A DNA stretch of 64,000 nucleotides from Flavobacterium pisciphilum (GCF_020905345.1 NZ_JAJJMO010000001.1:62001-126000); one strand, 5' to 3'; shown: positions 8,175-16,235, numbered from the stretch's first letter. Numbers and translations are program-made. The notes: a model not told the origin generated them from the letters alone.

Positions 8175-9032
8175 TTAAAGGACCATTTTCTCAATTGGAC
8201 AGACTAAAATTCCTTCTGCTCCAACATCTTTTAATTTATCTATTACGTCCCAAAAAGTATCTTTATCTATTACCGAATGTACACTACTCCATCCTTCTTG
8301 TGCCAGTGGCAACACAGTAAGGCTTCGTAGAACTGGGAGTATTTTTCCAACTTCTTCGATTCGATCATTCGGTATATTCATCAGAATATATCTTGATTTT
8401 CTAGCCCTAAGAACAGATTCTATTCTAAATTTAAGGGTGTCAATTAGTTTTTGGTTTTCAGGGTTTATCTTTGGAGAAACGGCAAGAACAGCTTCGCTTT
8501 TTAGGATTATCTCTACTTCCTTTAGGTTGTTTTTAAACAATGTACTCCCACTAGAAACAATATCTACAATAGCATCAGCAAGACCAATATTTGGAGCAAT
8601 CTCCACAGAACCAGAAATTTGGTGAATGTCTACAGTTAATCCAAATGAATTAAAATAATCAGTAACAGTATTTGGGTATGATGTTGCAATACGCAATCCG
8701 TCAAGGTCTTTTATGGAATTGTATTCAAAAGCTTTAGGTACAGCAACAGAAACTTTGCATTTAGAAAATCCTAATTTCTGTGCAATTTGGATTCCTTTTC
8801 CTTTTTCAACTAATAAGTTATCCCCAACAATAGCAGCATCTACAACACCATCTATTAGATATTGTGGGATATCTGAGTTTCTTAAGAATAAAACTTCTAA
8901 AGGGAAATTGGTAGCTTCTGCTTTTAATTGGTCGTTACCGTTGTCTATCGAAATTCCGCAATCTTTTAAGATTTGAATGCTTTCTTCGTTTAAACGACCT
9001 GATTTTTGAATTGCAATTTTTAATGTACTCAT
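8175..9032 (-). CDS. hisG: ATP phosphoribosyltransferase, long form
   Basis: First, committed step of histidine synthesis: joins PRPP and ATP to form PR-ATP. 285 residues from the ATG at 9032 (MSTLKIAIQKSGRL). An in-frame ATG 51 bases upstream would add a non-conserved tail rich in polar residues and start next to the attenuator hairpin, so it is not preferred. The C-terminal ~75 residues are the regulatory domain of the long form that binds histidine (ending EGILVCPIEKMVL). The catalytic PRPP motif is near DAIVDIVSSGSTL. Its expression should be set by the attenuator upstream. Confidence 0.96.
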   Translation of the reverse strand: MSTLKIAIQKSGRLNEESIQILKDCGISIDNGNDQLKAEATNFPLEVLFLRNSDIPQYLIDGVVDAAIVGDNLLVEKGKGIQIAQKLGFSKCKVSVAVPKAFEYNSIKDLDGLRIATSYPNTVTDYFNSFGLTVDIHQISGSVEIAPNIGLADAIVDIVSSGSTLFKNNLKEVEIILKSEAVLAVSPKINPENQKLIDTLKFRIESVLRARKSRYILMNIPNDRIEEVGKILPVLRSLTVLPLAQEGWSSVHSVIDKDTFWDVIDKLKDVGAEGILVCPIEKMVL

Positions 9033-9081
9033 TTTAGTTTTTTGATTTAAATTAATAGTTTGAGTACAAAGGATTGGATAC

Positions 9082-9114
9082 AAAAAAACCCGTTTGAGTA
9101 CTCAAACGGGTTTT
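9082..9114 (-). terminator. his attenuator: intrinsic terminator hairpin
   Basis: A perfect 15-bp palindrome (9085-9114, centre GAGTACTC, arms ending in AACCCG/CGGGTT) is followed on the minus strand by a 7-base U tract (9082-9088). It lies between the His-rich leader peptide stop and hisG. Its 5' arm (CGTTTGAG on the minus strand, 9101-9108) can instead pair with CTCAAGCG inside the leader ORF (9151-9158), with one G-U pair: a mutually exclusive antiterminator. Confidence 0.92.
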
Positions 9115-9141
9115 AAAATATGATGATTTACACGCATACCA

Positions 9142-9201
9142 TTAACACATCGCTTGAGAGCAATAATGAAAATGATGATGATGTAATTGAATTAATGACA
9201 T
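9142..9201 (-). CDS. hisL: histidine operon leader peptide
   Basis: A 19-codon ORF, MSLIQLHHHHFHYCSQAMC, with five His codons (residues 7-10 and 12), four in a row. It lies 28 bases before the attenuator hairpin and 110 bases before hisG. Codons 15-17 (TCT CAA GCG) contain the CTCAAGCG segment that can pair with the 5' arm of the terminator. A ribosome stalled on His codons would leave this free and prevent termination; one that reaches the stop would cover it and allow termination. Classic his attenuation is known from enterobacteria; the sequence is unrelated here but the logic is the same. Confidence 0.88.
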   Translation of the reverse strand: MSLIQLHHHHFHYCSQAMC

Positions 9202-9235
9202 AACTTTGCTTTGTTTTTTTTCTTTGATTCGTTTG

Positions 9236-9267
9236 CAAATATACTAGATAATTAAATTAAAAAGCAA
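9236..9267 (-). promoter_or_regulatory. his operon promoter
   Basis: Minus-strand TATATTTG (9236-9243) matches the Bacteroidetes -7 consensus TAnnTTTG. A TTG (9265-9267) lies 21 bases further upstream, at the -33 position. Transcription would begin near 9229 and include the leader peptide. Confidence 0.75.
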
Positions 9268-9377
9268 TTTTTAATTTAACTTAAAATGATTTTATTGTTA
9301 AATTTAAAAATTCTGCAGGCTTATAGCCCGTAAACATTGCTATTTATCTAAAGAAAATGCATTTGCTTTATTAAGTT

Positions 9378-10772
9378 TTAATGTTGTGAATTTTCATTAA
9401 AAATAAGTTTTACGACAGTTCCTTCATTCAACTTACTTGAAACTGAAATAGAGATATCTAATAATTGACTTATTTTTTTTACAATAGATAATCCTAAACC
9501 AATTCCTTTTATTTCGGGATATAATTCAGCATGTGAGCGGAAAAACTGATTGAATACTTTTTGTAAATCTTCAGATGGAATCCCGATTCCAAAATCGATA
9601 ATCTGACATTCAATACCATTTGCAATATCAGTTACAACAATGTCTAATTTGCCATCTTGCTTAGAATATTTAAGAGCATTAGATATTAAGTTGTTAAAGA
9701 TTATAGTCAGCAAATAAGGATCAGTATCTAAGCAGTAATCCCTATGGAATTTTGTTGAAAGTTGAATTTTTTTAGACTGAATGGTATTTGAATGTCGTGA
9801 TATTGTGTCTAAAATAAGGGCATTTAAATATACTTTTTCTTTTTTTAAATCTTGGCCTTTATCTCCAAATCGGGCCAATAATAACAATTGATCGACCAAT
9901 GCATTCAGTCGGTCGACTTCAGAAATACAAAAATTTATTTTTTCTTCATATTCCTTACTATCACGTGGTTTACGTATTAAAACTTCTAGTGTCCCTTTAA
10001 TTATTGTTAGCGGTGTTCTTAATTCATGTGAAGCATCAGAGGTAAATTGTTTTTCTCTTTCAAGTGCATTCTCAATTCTTTCTAATAAGCTATTTATAGT
10101 TTTTGATAATACATATAATTCATCTCGATTTCCTGGTAGTGGAATTCTAGTTTTTAAATTGTCTTTAGTAATAATATTCGATGTTTTGATAATAGTATTA
10201 ATAGGTTTAATACTTTTTCCAGCAAAAAATCTTGCGATAAAAAACAACAATATCAAAATAAGCGGAAAGGCTACAACCAATATATAGAACAAGTTGTCGA
10301 GTACCATTGTAGAATCGGTTAAAGACATGGCAACAATTAAAGATCCTATTTTTTTATTATCTACATAAATAGGCACTTGTATCTGTCGGATGATATTGTC
10401 TAATAATTTGGTATTAAACAATTCATAATTGTCTTTTTGACTATGAAAAACTAAGGTTTCAGATTTTAAATTGGGTGATTTTTCTATAATCGTTCCCTTT
10501 AAATCTAAAAACTGAACGAAAACGGGGTTTACATCAACAGTATTATGTTCGCGTTCGTTCCACTCCTCTACATCTATCAAAGTTAAAGTACCATTTTTAG
10601 TATTGATCTCCTCTAGATGATTTTTAATTTCTATTATAATATCGTTATCGATATGACTGTAAACATTTTGTTTTACAATCGTATAGATAGTAAAAAACAC
10701 TACAAAAATTAATAATGCAGTGATCGCAATATAATTAAATGCGATTCGGTCCTTGAATGAAAATTGTAACAT
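9378..10772 (-). CDS. sensor histidine kinase (OmpR-type two-component system)
   Basis: 464 residues from the ATG at 10772 (MLQFSFKDR), which lies 4 bases after the regulator's stop; an upstream in-frame start at 10805 would overlap that gene and is less likely. TM1 at about 14-32, an extracytoplasmic sensor region of ~125 residues, TM2 at about 160-183, then HAMP, a DHp domain with phospho-acceptor H249 (ASHELRTPL), and an HATPase domain with NNLISNALKYSK, DFGIGIP and GLGLSIVKK. It should sense an envelope signal and phosphorylate the adjacent response regulator. No terminator is seen after it. The ligand is unknown. Confidence 0.93.
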   Translation of the reverse strand: MLQFSFKDRIAFNYIAITALLIFVVFFTIYTIVKQNVYSHIDNDIIIEIKNHLEEINTKNGTLTLIDVEEWNEREHNTVDVNPVFVQFLDLKGTIIEKSPNLKSETLVFHSQKDNYELFNTKLLDNIIRQIQVPIYVDNKKIGSLIVAMSLTDSTMVLDNLFYILVVAFPLILILLFFIARFFAGKSIKPINTIIKTSNIITKDNLKTRIPLPGNRDELYVLSKTINSLLERIENALEREKQFTSDASHELRTPLTIIKGTLEVLIRKPRDSKEYEEKINFCISEVDRLNALVDQLLLLARFGDKGQDLKKEKVYLNALILDTISRHSNTIQSKKIQLSTKFHRDYCLDTDPYLLTIIFNNLISNALKYSKQDGKLDIVVTDIANGIECQIIDFGIGIPSEDLQKVFNQFFRSHAELYPEIKGIGLGLSIVKKISQLLDISISVSSKLNEGTVVKLIFNENSQH

Positions 10773-10776
10773 TTTA

Positions 10777-11439
10777 TTAGTCGTTTGCGATATAACCAAT
10801 ACCACGGATTGTTTTTATGTAATCTTCTTCGATTTTTAAATTCAATTTTTTCCGAATTGCATTCATAAAAACATCAATTACACTTGTGTCATATTCAAAA
10901 TTAATCTGCCATACAGCTTGCAAAATCTGATTTCGAGTACACACATTTCCTTTATTCTTAACCAAATATGTTAGTAATTCAAATTCTCTTTGTGTAAGCG
11001 ATACTTCAACACCATTTGTACAAACAGTATGTTGTGCTAAATTAATTTTGATAGTACCAAGTGTGAGTATTTCAGGAGTGCTTTGGTTTCTGAAATGAAT
11101 TCTAATTCGTTCAATCAACTCTTCAAAGCTAAATGGTTTTTTTATATAATCATTTGCACCCGCTTTTAATCCTTCTATAGTTTCAAGGATAGTATCTTTT
11201 GCCGTTAAGAAAAGTATTGGTGTTGTAGTATCTTTAATTCTAATGGCTTTACATAAGTCTAATCCATTGATTTTAGGAAGCATCCAATCAAGTAGAATTA
11301 GATCAAATTTTTGTTTTTGTGATAATTCAAAGCCAATTAATCCATCAGAAGCAGCAGTGATTTCATATCCTTCTTCTTCCAAACCTTGTTTAAGAAATTG
11401 CACAATGCCAGCTTCATCTTCGACTATTAAAATATGCAT
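10777..11439 (-). CDS. response regulator, OmpR/PhoB family
   Basis: 220 residues: a receiver domain (about 1-115; acidic pocket E7/D8, phospho-acceptor D51 in LLDWMLPKING, T79, K101) and a C-terminal winged-helix DNA-binding domain (about 125-220; LTQREFELLTYLVKN, then DVFMNAIRKKL and TIRGIGYIA). It is co-transcribed with the kinase. The 304-base gap upstream separates it from the divergent LtaS-like gene and holds three direct repeats at 11-bp spacing, the usual arrangement for OmpR/PhoB dimers. That gene is therefore a likely target. Confidence 0.94.
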   Translation of the reverse strand: MHILIVEDEAGIVQFLKQGLEEEGYEITAASDGLIGFELSQKQKFDLILLDWMLPKINGLDLCKAIRIKDTTTPILFLTAKDTILETIEGLKAGANDYIKKPFSFEELIERIRIHFRNQSTPEILTLGTIKINLAQHTVCTNGVEVSLTQREFELLTYLVKNKGNVCTRNQILQAVWQINFEYDTSVIDVFMNAIRKKLNLKIEEDYIKTIRGIGYIAND

Positions 11440-11648
11440 TTTTAAATTTATTTGTATTTAAACTTATGTTACTTACCTACTAATACGATTTATTAATAAG
11501 CTAGTTTACTACTTTCAAAGATAGAGGTTTTTAAATTGGGTTCGCAAAGTGATGGTATTTCAAATTCAAAAAATATATATTTTTAGAAGAATAGTACTCT
11601 TAAAATAAATGAACTCAATGTCTTAATAAAGTACACAAAATGTATTAT

Positions 11649-11677
11649 CTTAAGGGAATCTTAAGGTAATTCTAAGT
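11649..11677 (+). promoter_or_regulatory. three direct repeats at 11-bp spacing, candidate OmpR-family binding site
   Basis: CTTAAGG at 11649, CTTAAGG at 11660 and the related TCTAAGT at 11671 are in phase at exactly 11 bp. OmpR/PhoB-family regulators bind tandem direct repeats with 10-11-bp spacing. The block lies 42 bases before the -7 motif of the LtaS-like gene. The adjacent response regulator is the obvious candidate; binding is inferred. Confidence 0.6.
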
Positions 11678-11718
11678 TACGCAAAAGGTTAAGTTAATAG
11701 TCTACAAAGAGAAACAGT

Positions 11719-11726
11719 TAAATTTG
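11719..11726 (+). promoter_or_regulatory. -7 promoter motif of the LtaS-like gene
   Basis: TAAATTTG matches TAnnTTTG, 17 bases before the ATG at 11744. There is no good TTG at -33, which fits a promoter that depends on an activator bound at the upstream direct repeats. Confidence 0.6.
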
Positions 11727-11743
11727 CAACAAATTTTTTTAAG

Positions 11744-13837
11744 ATGACATTATATAAAAAACTCGCTCCGTTTTATTATCTCGCTTTATTTTATTTGCTA
11801 GTAAGTTTTGTATTAAGACTAGTTTTATTTTTTCACCCCATAACCGAAGCATCCTTTAGTTTTATTGACACAATAAAAATTTTTGGAATTGGATTGGTTT
11901 CAGATGTTTTTGTTTTTGTTATTGCCAGTGTTTTTTTATGGTTGTATCTAATTTTTATATCCAATTCTAAATATCTAAAACCTACAGGTTATATTATTTT
12001 TGGTGTTCTTTTAGCACTGTTCCTTTATGTAGCTAGCGGTAAAAGTATTCTTAATGAATATGGAGGGGCATTGCCAGAAATAGTTCTTATATTCATTGGT
12101 ATAAAAACATTTTTGTTTGGCTTGTTACTTTTCCTTCCTAATTATCGTGACAAAATTAGATTTTGGCTCTTTGCATTTGTAATCTTTCTATATGTGCTTC
12201 TAATTTTACAAAATGGAATTAGTGAGTATTTTTTCTGGAATGAATTTGGTGTAAAATATAACTTTATTGCAGTCAATTATTTGGTTTACACCAATGAAGT
12301 TATTGGTAACATAATGCAGTCGTATCCTGTTGTTCCATTGTTTTCGGCATTGTTTTTAATCGCTGGAACCGTAACTTACTTTATCGTTAAACGAACAAGA
12401 ATTTATATTGATAACATTCCCACGTTTGTTGAGAAGGTAAAAACTTCAGCATTATACATTACACTTTTTGCTTTTTCCTTATTTTTTATTCCACGTTTAG
12501 CACTTACTGAAAATTCAGAAAATACATTTTCGAATGAGTTGCAATCAAACGGATTATATAAATTTTATTTAGCTTATATAAATAGTAGTTTAGATTACTT
12601 TAAATTTTACAAAACAATTCCTAATGCTCAGGCTTACGGAATATTGAAACAACAATTACCTACCATCTCAGGTGAAAGTACTTTGCGAAAAATACAAAGT
12701 GACTCAGCTGAAATTCATAAAAATGTAGTTTTAATTACAATTGAAAGTTATAGTGCTGAGTTTATGAAGCGCTATGGTAATGACCAGAATATAACTCCTT
12801 TCTTGGATAGCTTAGCTGATAAAAGTTTAGAGTTTACTAATCTATATGCTGTTGGAAATAGAACAGTTCGTGGTTTGGAGGCTGTAACTTTAAGCATTCC
12901 TCCTACCGCAGGAGAAAGCGTAGTTAAAAGAAAAGATAATAAGAATAAATTCTCAACAGGATCTATTTTTATGAAGAAAGGATATACTACAAAATATCTT
13001 TATGGTGGTGATGCATATTTTGATAATATGAGGGATTTCTTTTCTGGTAATAATTATGATATTGTAGATAAATCAAGTTTTACTCGCGACGAAATTACTT
13101 TTTCAAATGTTTGGGGTGTTTGTGATGAAGACATGTCTAATAAGGCAATAAAAGTTATGAATGCTGAAGCTAAAGCAAATAAACCGTTCTTCAATCATAT
13201 TATGACCGTGAGTAACCACCGTCCGTTTACATATCCAAATGATAAAATTGATATTCCAGGCGATGCTAAATCGCGTGATGGAGGTGTAAAATATACTGAT
13301 TATGCGCTGAAAAGATTCTTTGAAATGGCGAGTAAGCAACCTTGGTTTAAGAATACTGTTTTTGTAATTGTAGCCGATCATTGTGCGTCGAGTGCTGGAA
13401 AAACAGAACTTCCTCTTGATAAATATAGAATTCCTGCTTTTATCTATAGCCCAGGATTTATTCCAGCTCAGAAGTATAATACACTAATGTCGCAAATAGA
13501 TATTATGCCTACTTTATTTGGTTTATTAAACTTTAGCTATGAAAGTAAGTTTTATGGAGAAGATGTTTTAAAATCTGATTATAAACCAAGAGCTTTTATT
13601 GCTACGTACCAAGATATGGGATTAATAAAAGATAATGTTTTAACAATACTTTCTCCAAAGCAAAAGGTAAAGCAGTTTCAATTAAACTTGATTCCAAAGG
13701 AAGGTATTGCACCTGAATATCAGATTTTCTATGATGAAATTCCATTAACGAAAGAAAGAACTGATTTGGTAAACGAGACAATTTCGTACTATCAAACGGC
13801 TTCGGATATGTTGAAGCATAAAAAGTATGAGAAGTAG
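11744..13837 (+). CDS. LTA synthase-like sulfatase-fold membrane phosphotransferase
   Basis: 697 residues. About six transmembrane segments in the first ~255 residues, then an alkaline-phosphatase/sulfatase-fold catalytic domain outside the membrane. Metal/nucleophile residues can be picked out by position: E335 in ITIESYSAEF and T374 in GNRTVRG, and a late VADHCASS metal motif near residue 545. LtaS enzymes transfer glycerol phosphate to lipoteichoic acid, which Gram-negative Bacteroidetes lack. The substrate here is more likely a surface glycan, lipid A or another envelope acceptor. It is divergent from a two-component system that probably controls it. Confidence 0.88.
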   Translation: MTLYKKLAPFYYLALFYLLVSFVLRLVLFFHPITEASFSFIDTIKIFGIGLVSDVFVFVIASVFLWLYLIFISNSKYLKPTGYIIFGVLLALFLYVASGKSILNEYGGALPEIVLIFIGIKTFLFGLLLFLPNYRDKIRFWLFAFVIFLYVLLILQNGISEYFFWNEFGVKYNFIAVNYLVYTNEVIGNIMQSYPVVPLFSALFLIAGTVTYFIVKRTRIYIDNIPTFVEKVKTSALYITLFAFSLFFIPRLALTENSENTFSNELQSNGLYKFYLAYINSSLDYFKFYKTIPNAQAYGILKQQLPTISGESTLRKIQSDSAEIHKNVVLITIESYSAEFMKRYGNDQNITPFLDSLADKSLEFTNLYAVGNRTVRGLEAVTLSIPPTAGESVVKRKDNKNKFSTGSIFMKKGYTTKYLYGGDAYFDNMRDFFSGNNYDIVDKSSFTRDEITFSNVWGVCDEDMSNKAIKVMNAEAKANKPFFNHIMTVSNHRPFTYPNDKIDIPGDAKSRDGGVKYTDYALKRFFEMASKQPWFKNTVFVIVADHCASSAGKTELPLDKYRIPAFIYSPGFIPAQKYNTLMSQIDIMPTLFGLLNFSYESKFYGEDVLKSDYKPRAFIATYQDMGLIKDNVLTILSPKQKVKQFQLNLIPKEGIAPEYQIFYDEIPLTKERTDLVNETISYYQTASDMLKHKKYEK

Positions 13838-13871
13838 GTTTTACTGAAGTTTCTAAGTGTTTTTTTAGGTT

Positions 13872-13936
13872 CTAAGGCTCTAAAGGTTCTGAGTAACTAA
13901 GTGACAAAGTTGCTAAGGCTCAGAGGGACAAAGGTT
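13872..13936. repeat. degenerate 8-bp-period repeat (CTAAG-N3)
   Basis: C-T/A-A/G-A-G followed by three free bases begins at 13872, 13880, 13889, 13897, 13905, 13913, 13921 and 13929: seven steps, six of exactly 8 bases. The five-base words are CTAAG, CTAAA(G), CTGAG, CTAAG, CAAAG, CTAAG, CAGAG, CAAAG. No ORF is supported. The same family occurs at seven other places in the window. Confidence 0.75.
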
Positions 13937-13985
13937 GTCTATTGTAATCTAGAAATTTTTGAAGGTTGAAGACATCTTATCGTAT

Positions 13986-14027
13986 AAAAAAAGCGTCAAA
14001 TTCTATTGAATTTGACGCTTTTTTTTT
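13986..14027. terminator. bidirectional terminator
   Basis: Perfect 11-bp stem GCGTCAAATTC (13993-14003) / GAATTTGACGC (14008-14018) with a four-base loop, flanked by 7 A and 9 T. It serves both convergent genes, the LtaS-like gene and the S1/P1-like gene. Confidence 0.93.
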
Positions 14028-14030
14028 ATA

Positions 14031-14116
14031 GAACCTCAGAACCTCAGAACCTCAGAACCTCAGAACCTCAGAACCTCAGAACCTCAGAACCTCAGAACCT
14101 CAGAACCTCAGAACCT
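14031..14116. repeat. perfect 8-bp tandem repeat array, (GAACCTCA)x10 plus 6 bases
   Basis: Ten identical 8-bp units begin at 14031 and end with a partial unit at 14111-14116. Read on the minus strand the unit is CTGAG-GTT, i.e. a homogenised form of the CTAAG-N3 family seen on the other side of the terminator (13872-13936). It ends 7 bases before the stop of the S1/P1-like gene. A tract this regular should vary in copy number by slippage. Confidence 0.95.
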
Positions 14117-14123
14117 TTGCAGT

Positions 14124-15122
14124 TTAGTCATCTTGGTTTTTCATTCCAAAAAGGCTTCCGCTTTGAAATAATTTCAAATCATCTTTTAAAGCTTGGTTGT
14201 TTCTTTGTGTAACCATTGGAGAATCTAGATCACTTAAATCTGGTTTTCCAGCGTTAACCCATGCAGTATACCAGAAACTTGCTGTAGCAGTGATTGCTTT
14301 TTTCATTTGTTTCTCAACCATTCCGTCTAAAGAAGCATGGAATTTTGAAGCATAAGCATCTGTGTATTGTAAAGCATTGTATTTGTTTTTGATAAAATTT
14401 CCGTCTTTATCAACAACAAACATTTCTTTTTCGGTAGTTGCTTCTCTTAACTTTTTATCAGCTGCTAATAATGGTACGATTAAGCTATGAGTATCATTAA
14501 TAATATCCCAAGTTGCTTTGTTTACGTTCTCAATATATTGAGCAGTTGGTACATTAAGCTTGTATTTTTTAACAAATAATTCAGGTAGTCTACTTTCCCA
14601 AAGTGAATGAATTCCTTTTTGGTTAGTAAGCTGTCCGTCATGATTTGCAGAGGTATGTAAAGGCATGTGAGCATCACCAATATAATGACCTAAATCAGCT
14701 GCAAGAAATAAGATTTCTGCACGGTTTTTATCTTTAAAAGCTTTAGTAAGCTTTACCATCATTTCTTCAATGTACCATGGTAAAATTCCATTATCAGATA
14801 AAAATTTAGCGTCGTATTTTTTAGTTGCTTCTTCTAATGTTTTTGGTAAACTATCGGCAGAACCGAAGTTTTCCATATCAAAATAATGTCTTGGATTTTC
14901 CTCCTTGTATTTTAAAGCATACTTACGAATGTCTGGAACGGATGCTTCTTGTGTAATAAAATCGATGTGATTGTAAAAAAACACTTGTAATGGTCGTGGA
15001 AGAGCCATAACTGCAGCTTTGTTGATGCGTTCATGACCAACAATTCCCCACGATAATGATAAAAACCCTATTCCAATCGCTATGATTGCAATAAATTTAG
15101 GTTTCATTTTAAATTTTTTCAT
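14124..15122 (-). CDS. secreted zinc-dependent phospholipase C / S1-P1 nuclease-superfamily enzyme
   Basis: 332 residues. A basic start and hydrophobic segment (about 8-24) form a signal peptide. The mature protein begins near SWGIVGHERIN, where the N-terminal Trp and first His are zinc ligands in this superfamily; further ligands are likely in RHYFDME, LGHYIGDAHMPLH and the HSLWE motif. The order of these motifs fits trinuclear-zinc S1/P1 nuclease and phospholipase C folds; I cannot decide between phosphodiesterase substrates. A promoter motif lies 21 bases upstream. Its 3' end borders the 8-bp tandem repeat array. Confidence 0.85.
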   Translation of the reverse strand: MKKFKMKPKFIAIIAIGIGFLSLSWGIVGHERINKAAVMALPRPLQVFFYNHIDFITQEASVPDIRKYALKYKEENPRHYFDMENFGSADSLPKTLEEATKKYDAKFLSDNGILPWYIEEMMVKLTKAFKDKNRAEILFLAADLGHYIGDAHMPLHTSANHDGQLTNQKGIHSLWESRLPELFVKKYKLNVPTAQYIENVNKATWDIINDTHSLIVPLLAADKKLREATTEKEMFVVDKDGNFIKNKYNALQYTDAYASKFHASLDGMVEKQMKKAITATASFWYTAWVNAGKPDLSDLDSPMVTQRNNQALKDDLKLFQSGSLFGMKNQDD

Positions 15123-15143
15123 TTTGTATATTTATTAGGGCTA

Positions 15144-15151
15144 CAAATGTA
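15144..15151 (-). promoter_or_regulatory. -7 promoter motif of the S1/P1-like gene
   Basis: Minus-strand TACATTTG matches TAnnTTTG, 21 bases before the start. No clear TTG at -33. Confidence 0.55.
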
Positions 15152-15272
15152 ATTTAATAAATATAATATAAAAGGATAACATTAAGATTATGTTAATTTA
15201 ACTTCACATAATTTACCATTCCTTCATAAAACATTTAAAATTATGTACTATTTTTACACTAAAATTTGATAT

Positions 15273-16235
15273 ATGTGTCGCCCTATCTACTTGAGTGTTT
15301 TTTTAGTTTTATTTTCTTTCATCTGTACTGCCCAAGAAGATGTTATACAATTAAAAAAGGTTAGCGATACGATCTTAAATCCGAAAAGAACATTGCAAGT
15401 TTCAGATCCGTTTGATCCAATAAAAACGATGCAAAAATTGTTTCCTGGTAGATTGTATAAACTCACTGACGATAATATTTTTATAAGTTGGAAATGCAAT
15501 AATTGTAAGCCAACGCCATATACAGATGTTAATGAAGTTGAAGGAGATCAATTGTTTCCTTACACAGATGGTGTTGCGACAAGACTTCTTGATAATATTG
15601 ATTATGTAGATTCAAAAGGAAATCAATTTAAACTTCTACTGTTCAATCATTCTAATTACGATACTGACGGCGCTCAAACTGGGAGATTTTCTGGTGGTTT
15701 AGTCGGAATTGCTAAGTTTGCAAAAAATGACAACAGTTGGCAAATGAGATCATTTCAACCGGGAATTGCTGCTTTTGGAGCATTTTCTCGAGCTCCTTCT
15801 CCTAAATTGGTACAAATAGGTGAAGATCAATATGCATTTACATTAATTCAGGCAAATGGTGGAGCTGGTGCTCCCTATTCAGGTTACCTCTATCTTATAG
15901 CAGGTTTTGGAGGGAAATACCAACCAATAATGGAATTGGGTTATTATAATCTCACTAACAATGGTGAAGAAAATGTACAATGGTCAAGTGCTTATTCTAT
16001 TATTAATGATGGTAAGAAAAAGTTTTTCAGAGATTTTGCAATTACAACCACAGGATTTTATCGCAAACCAAAAGGGACAGAAGACGATTATGAAGTAGAT
16101 CTGCCCAAGGAAATAAATGGATTGGCAAAGACAAAAAAACAATTTAATTTCACGATTGAAAAACGCCTTTCATTTAATGGAAAATGGTATGTTATTGTTG
16201 GTGAGCCAACTGTTAAGTTTTCTAACGTAAAATAG
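15273..16235 (+). CDS. secreted protein of unknown function
   Basis: 320 residues with a type I signal peptide (about 1-20, cleavage likely after FICTA, before QEDV). The mature part is rich in Tyr, Gly and beta-type residues and has one WKCNNCKP pair of cysteines near residue 75. Motifs such as GGLVGIAKF, GAFSRAPSPKLV and YLYLIAGFGGKYQP suggest a beta-propeller or beta-sandwich, but I do not recognise the family. It has no lipobox and no Por-type C-terminal signal that I can see. It ends 4 bases from the convergent yeiH. Confidence 0.75.
   Translation: MCRPIYLSVFLVLFSFICTAQEDVIQLKKVSDTILNPKRTLQVSDPFDPIKTMQKLFPGRLYKLTDDNIFISWKCNNCKPTPYTDVNEVEGDQLFPYTDGVATRLLDNIDYVDSKGNQFKLLLFNHSNYDTDGAQTGRFSGGLVGIAKFAKNDNSWQMRSFQPGIAAFGAFSRAPSPKLVQIGEDQYAFTLIQANGGAGAPYSGYLYLIAGFGGKYQPIMELGYYNLTNNGEENVQWSSAYSIINDGKKKFFRDFAITTTGFYRKPKGTEDDYEVDLPKEINGLAKTKKQFNFTIEKRLSFNGKWYVIVGEPTVKFSNVK

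Noticed and set aside
9033..9083. Upstream start for HisG adding 17 residues
   Set aside because: The added tail is not conserved in the family, and the known N-terminus MSTLKIAIQKSGRL begins at 9032 with the attenuator just upstream.
14031..14116. Possible CRISPR array
   Set aside because: The units are 8 bp, contiguous and have no spacers, and no cas gene is present.
14006..14212. Plus-strand ORF of 68 codons with a regular repeated peptide
   Set aside because: It is the translation of the 8-bp tandem array and the antisense end of the S1/P1-like gene; the apparent peptide repeat follows from three 8-bp units making eight codons.
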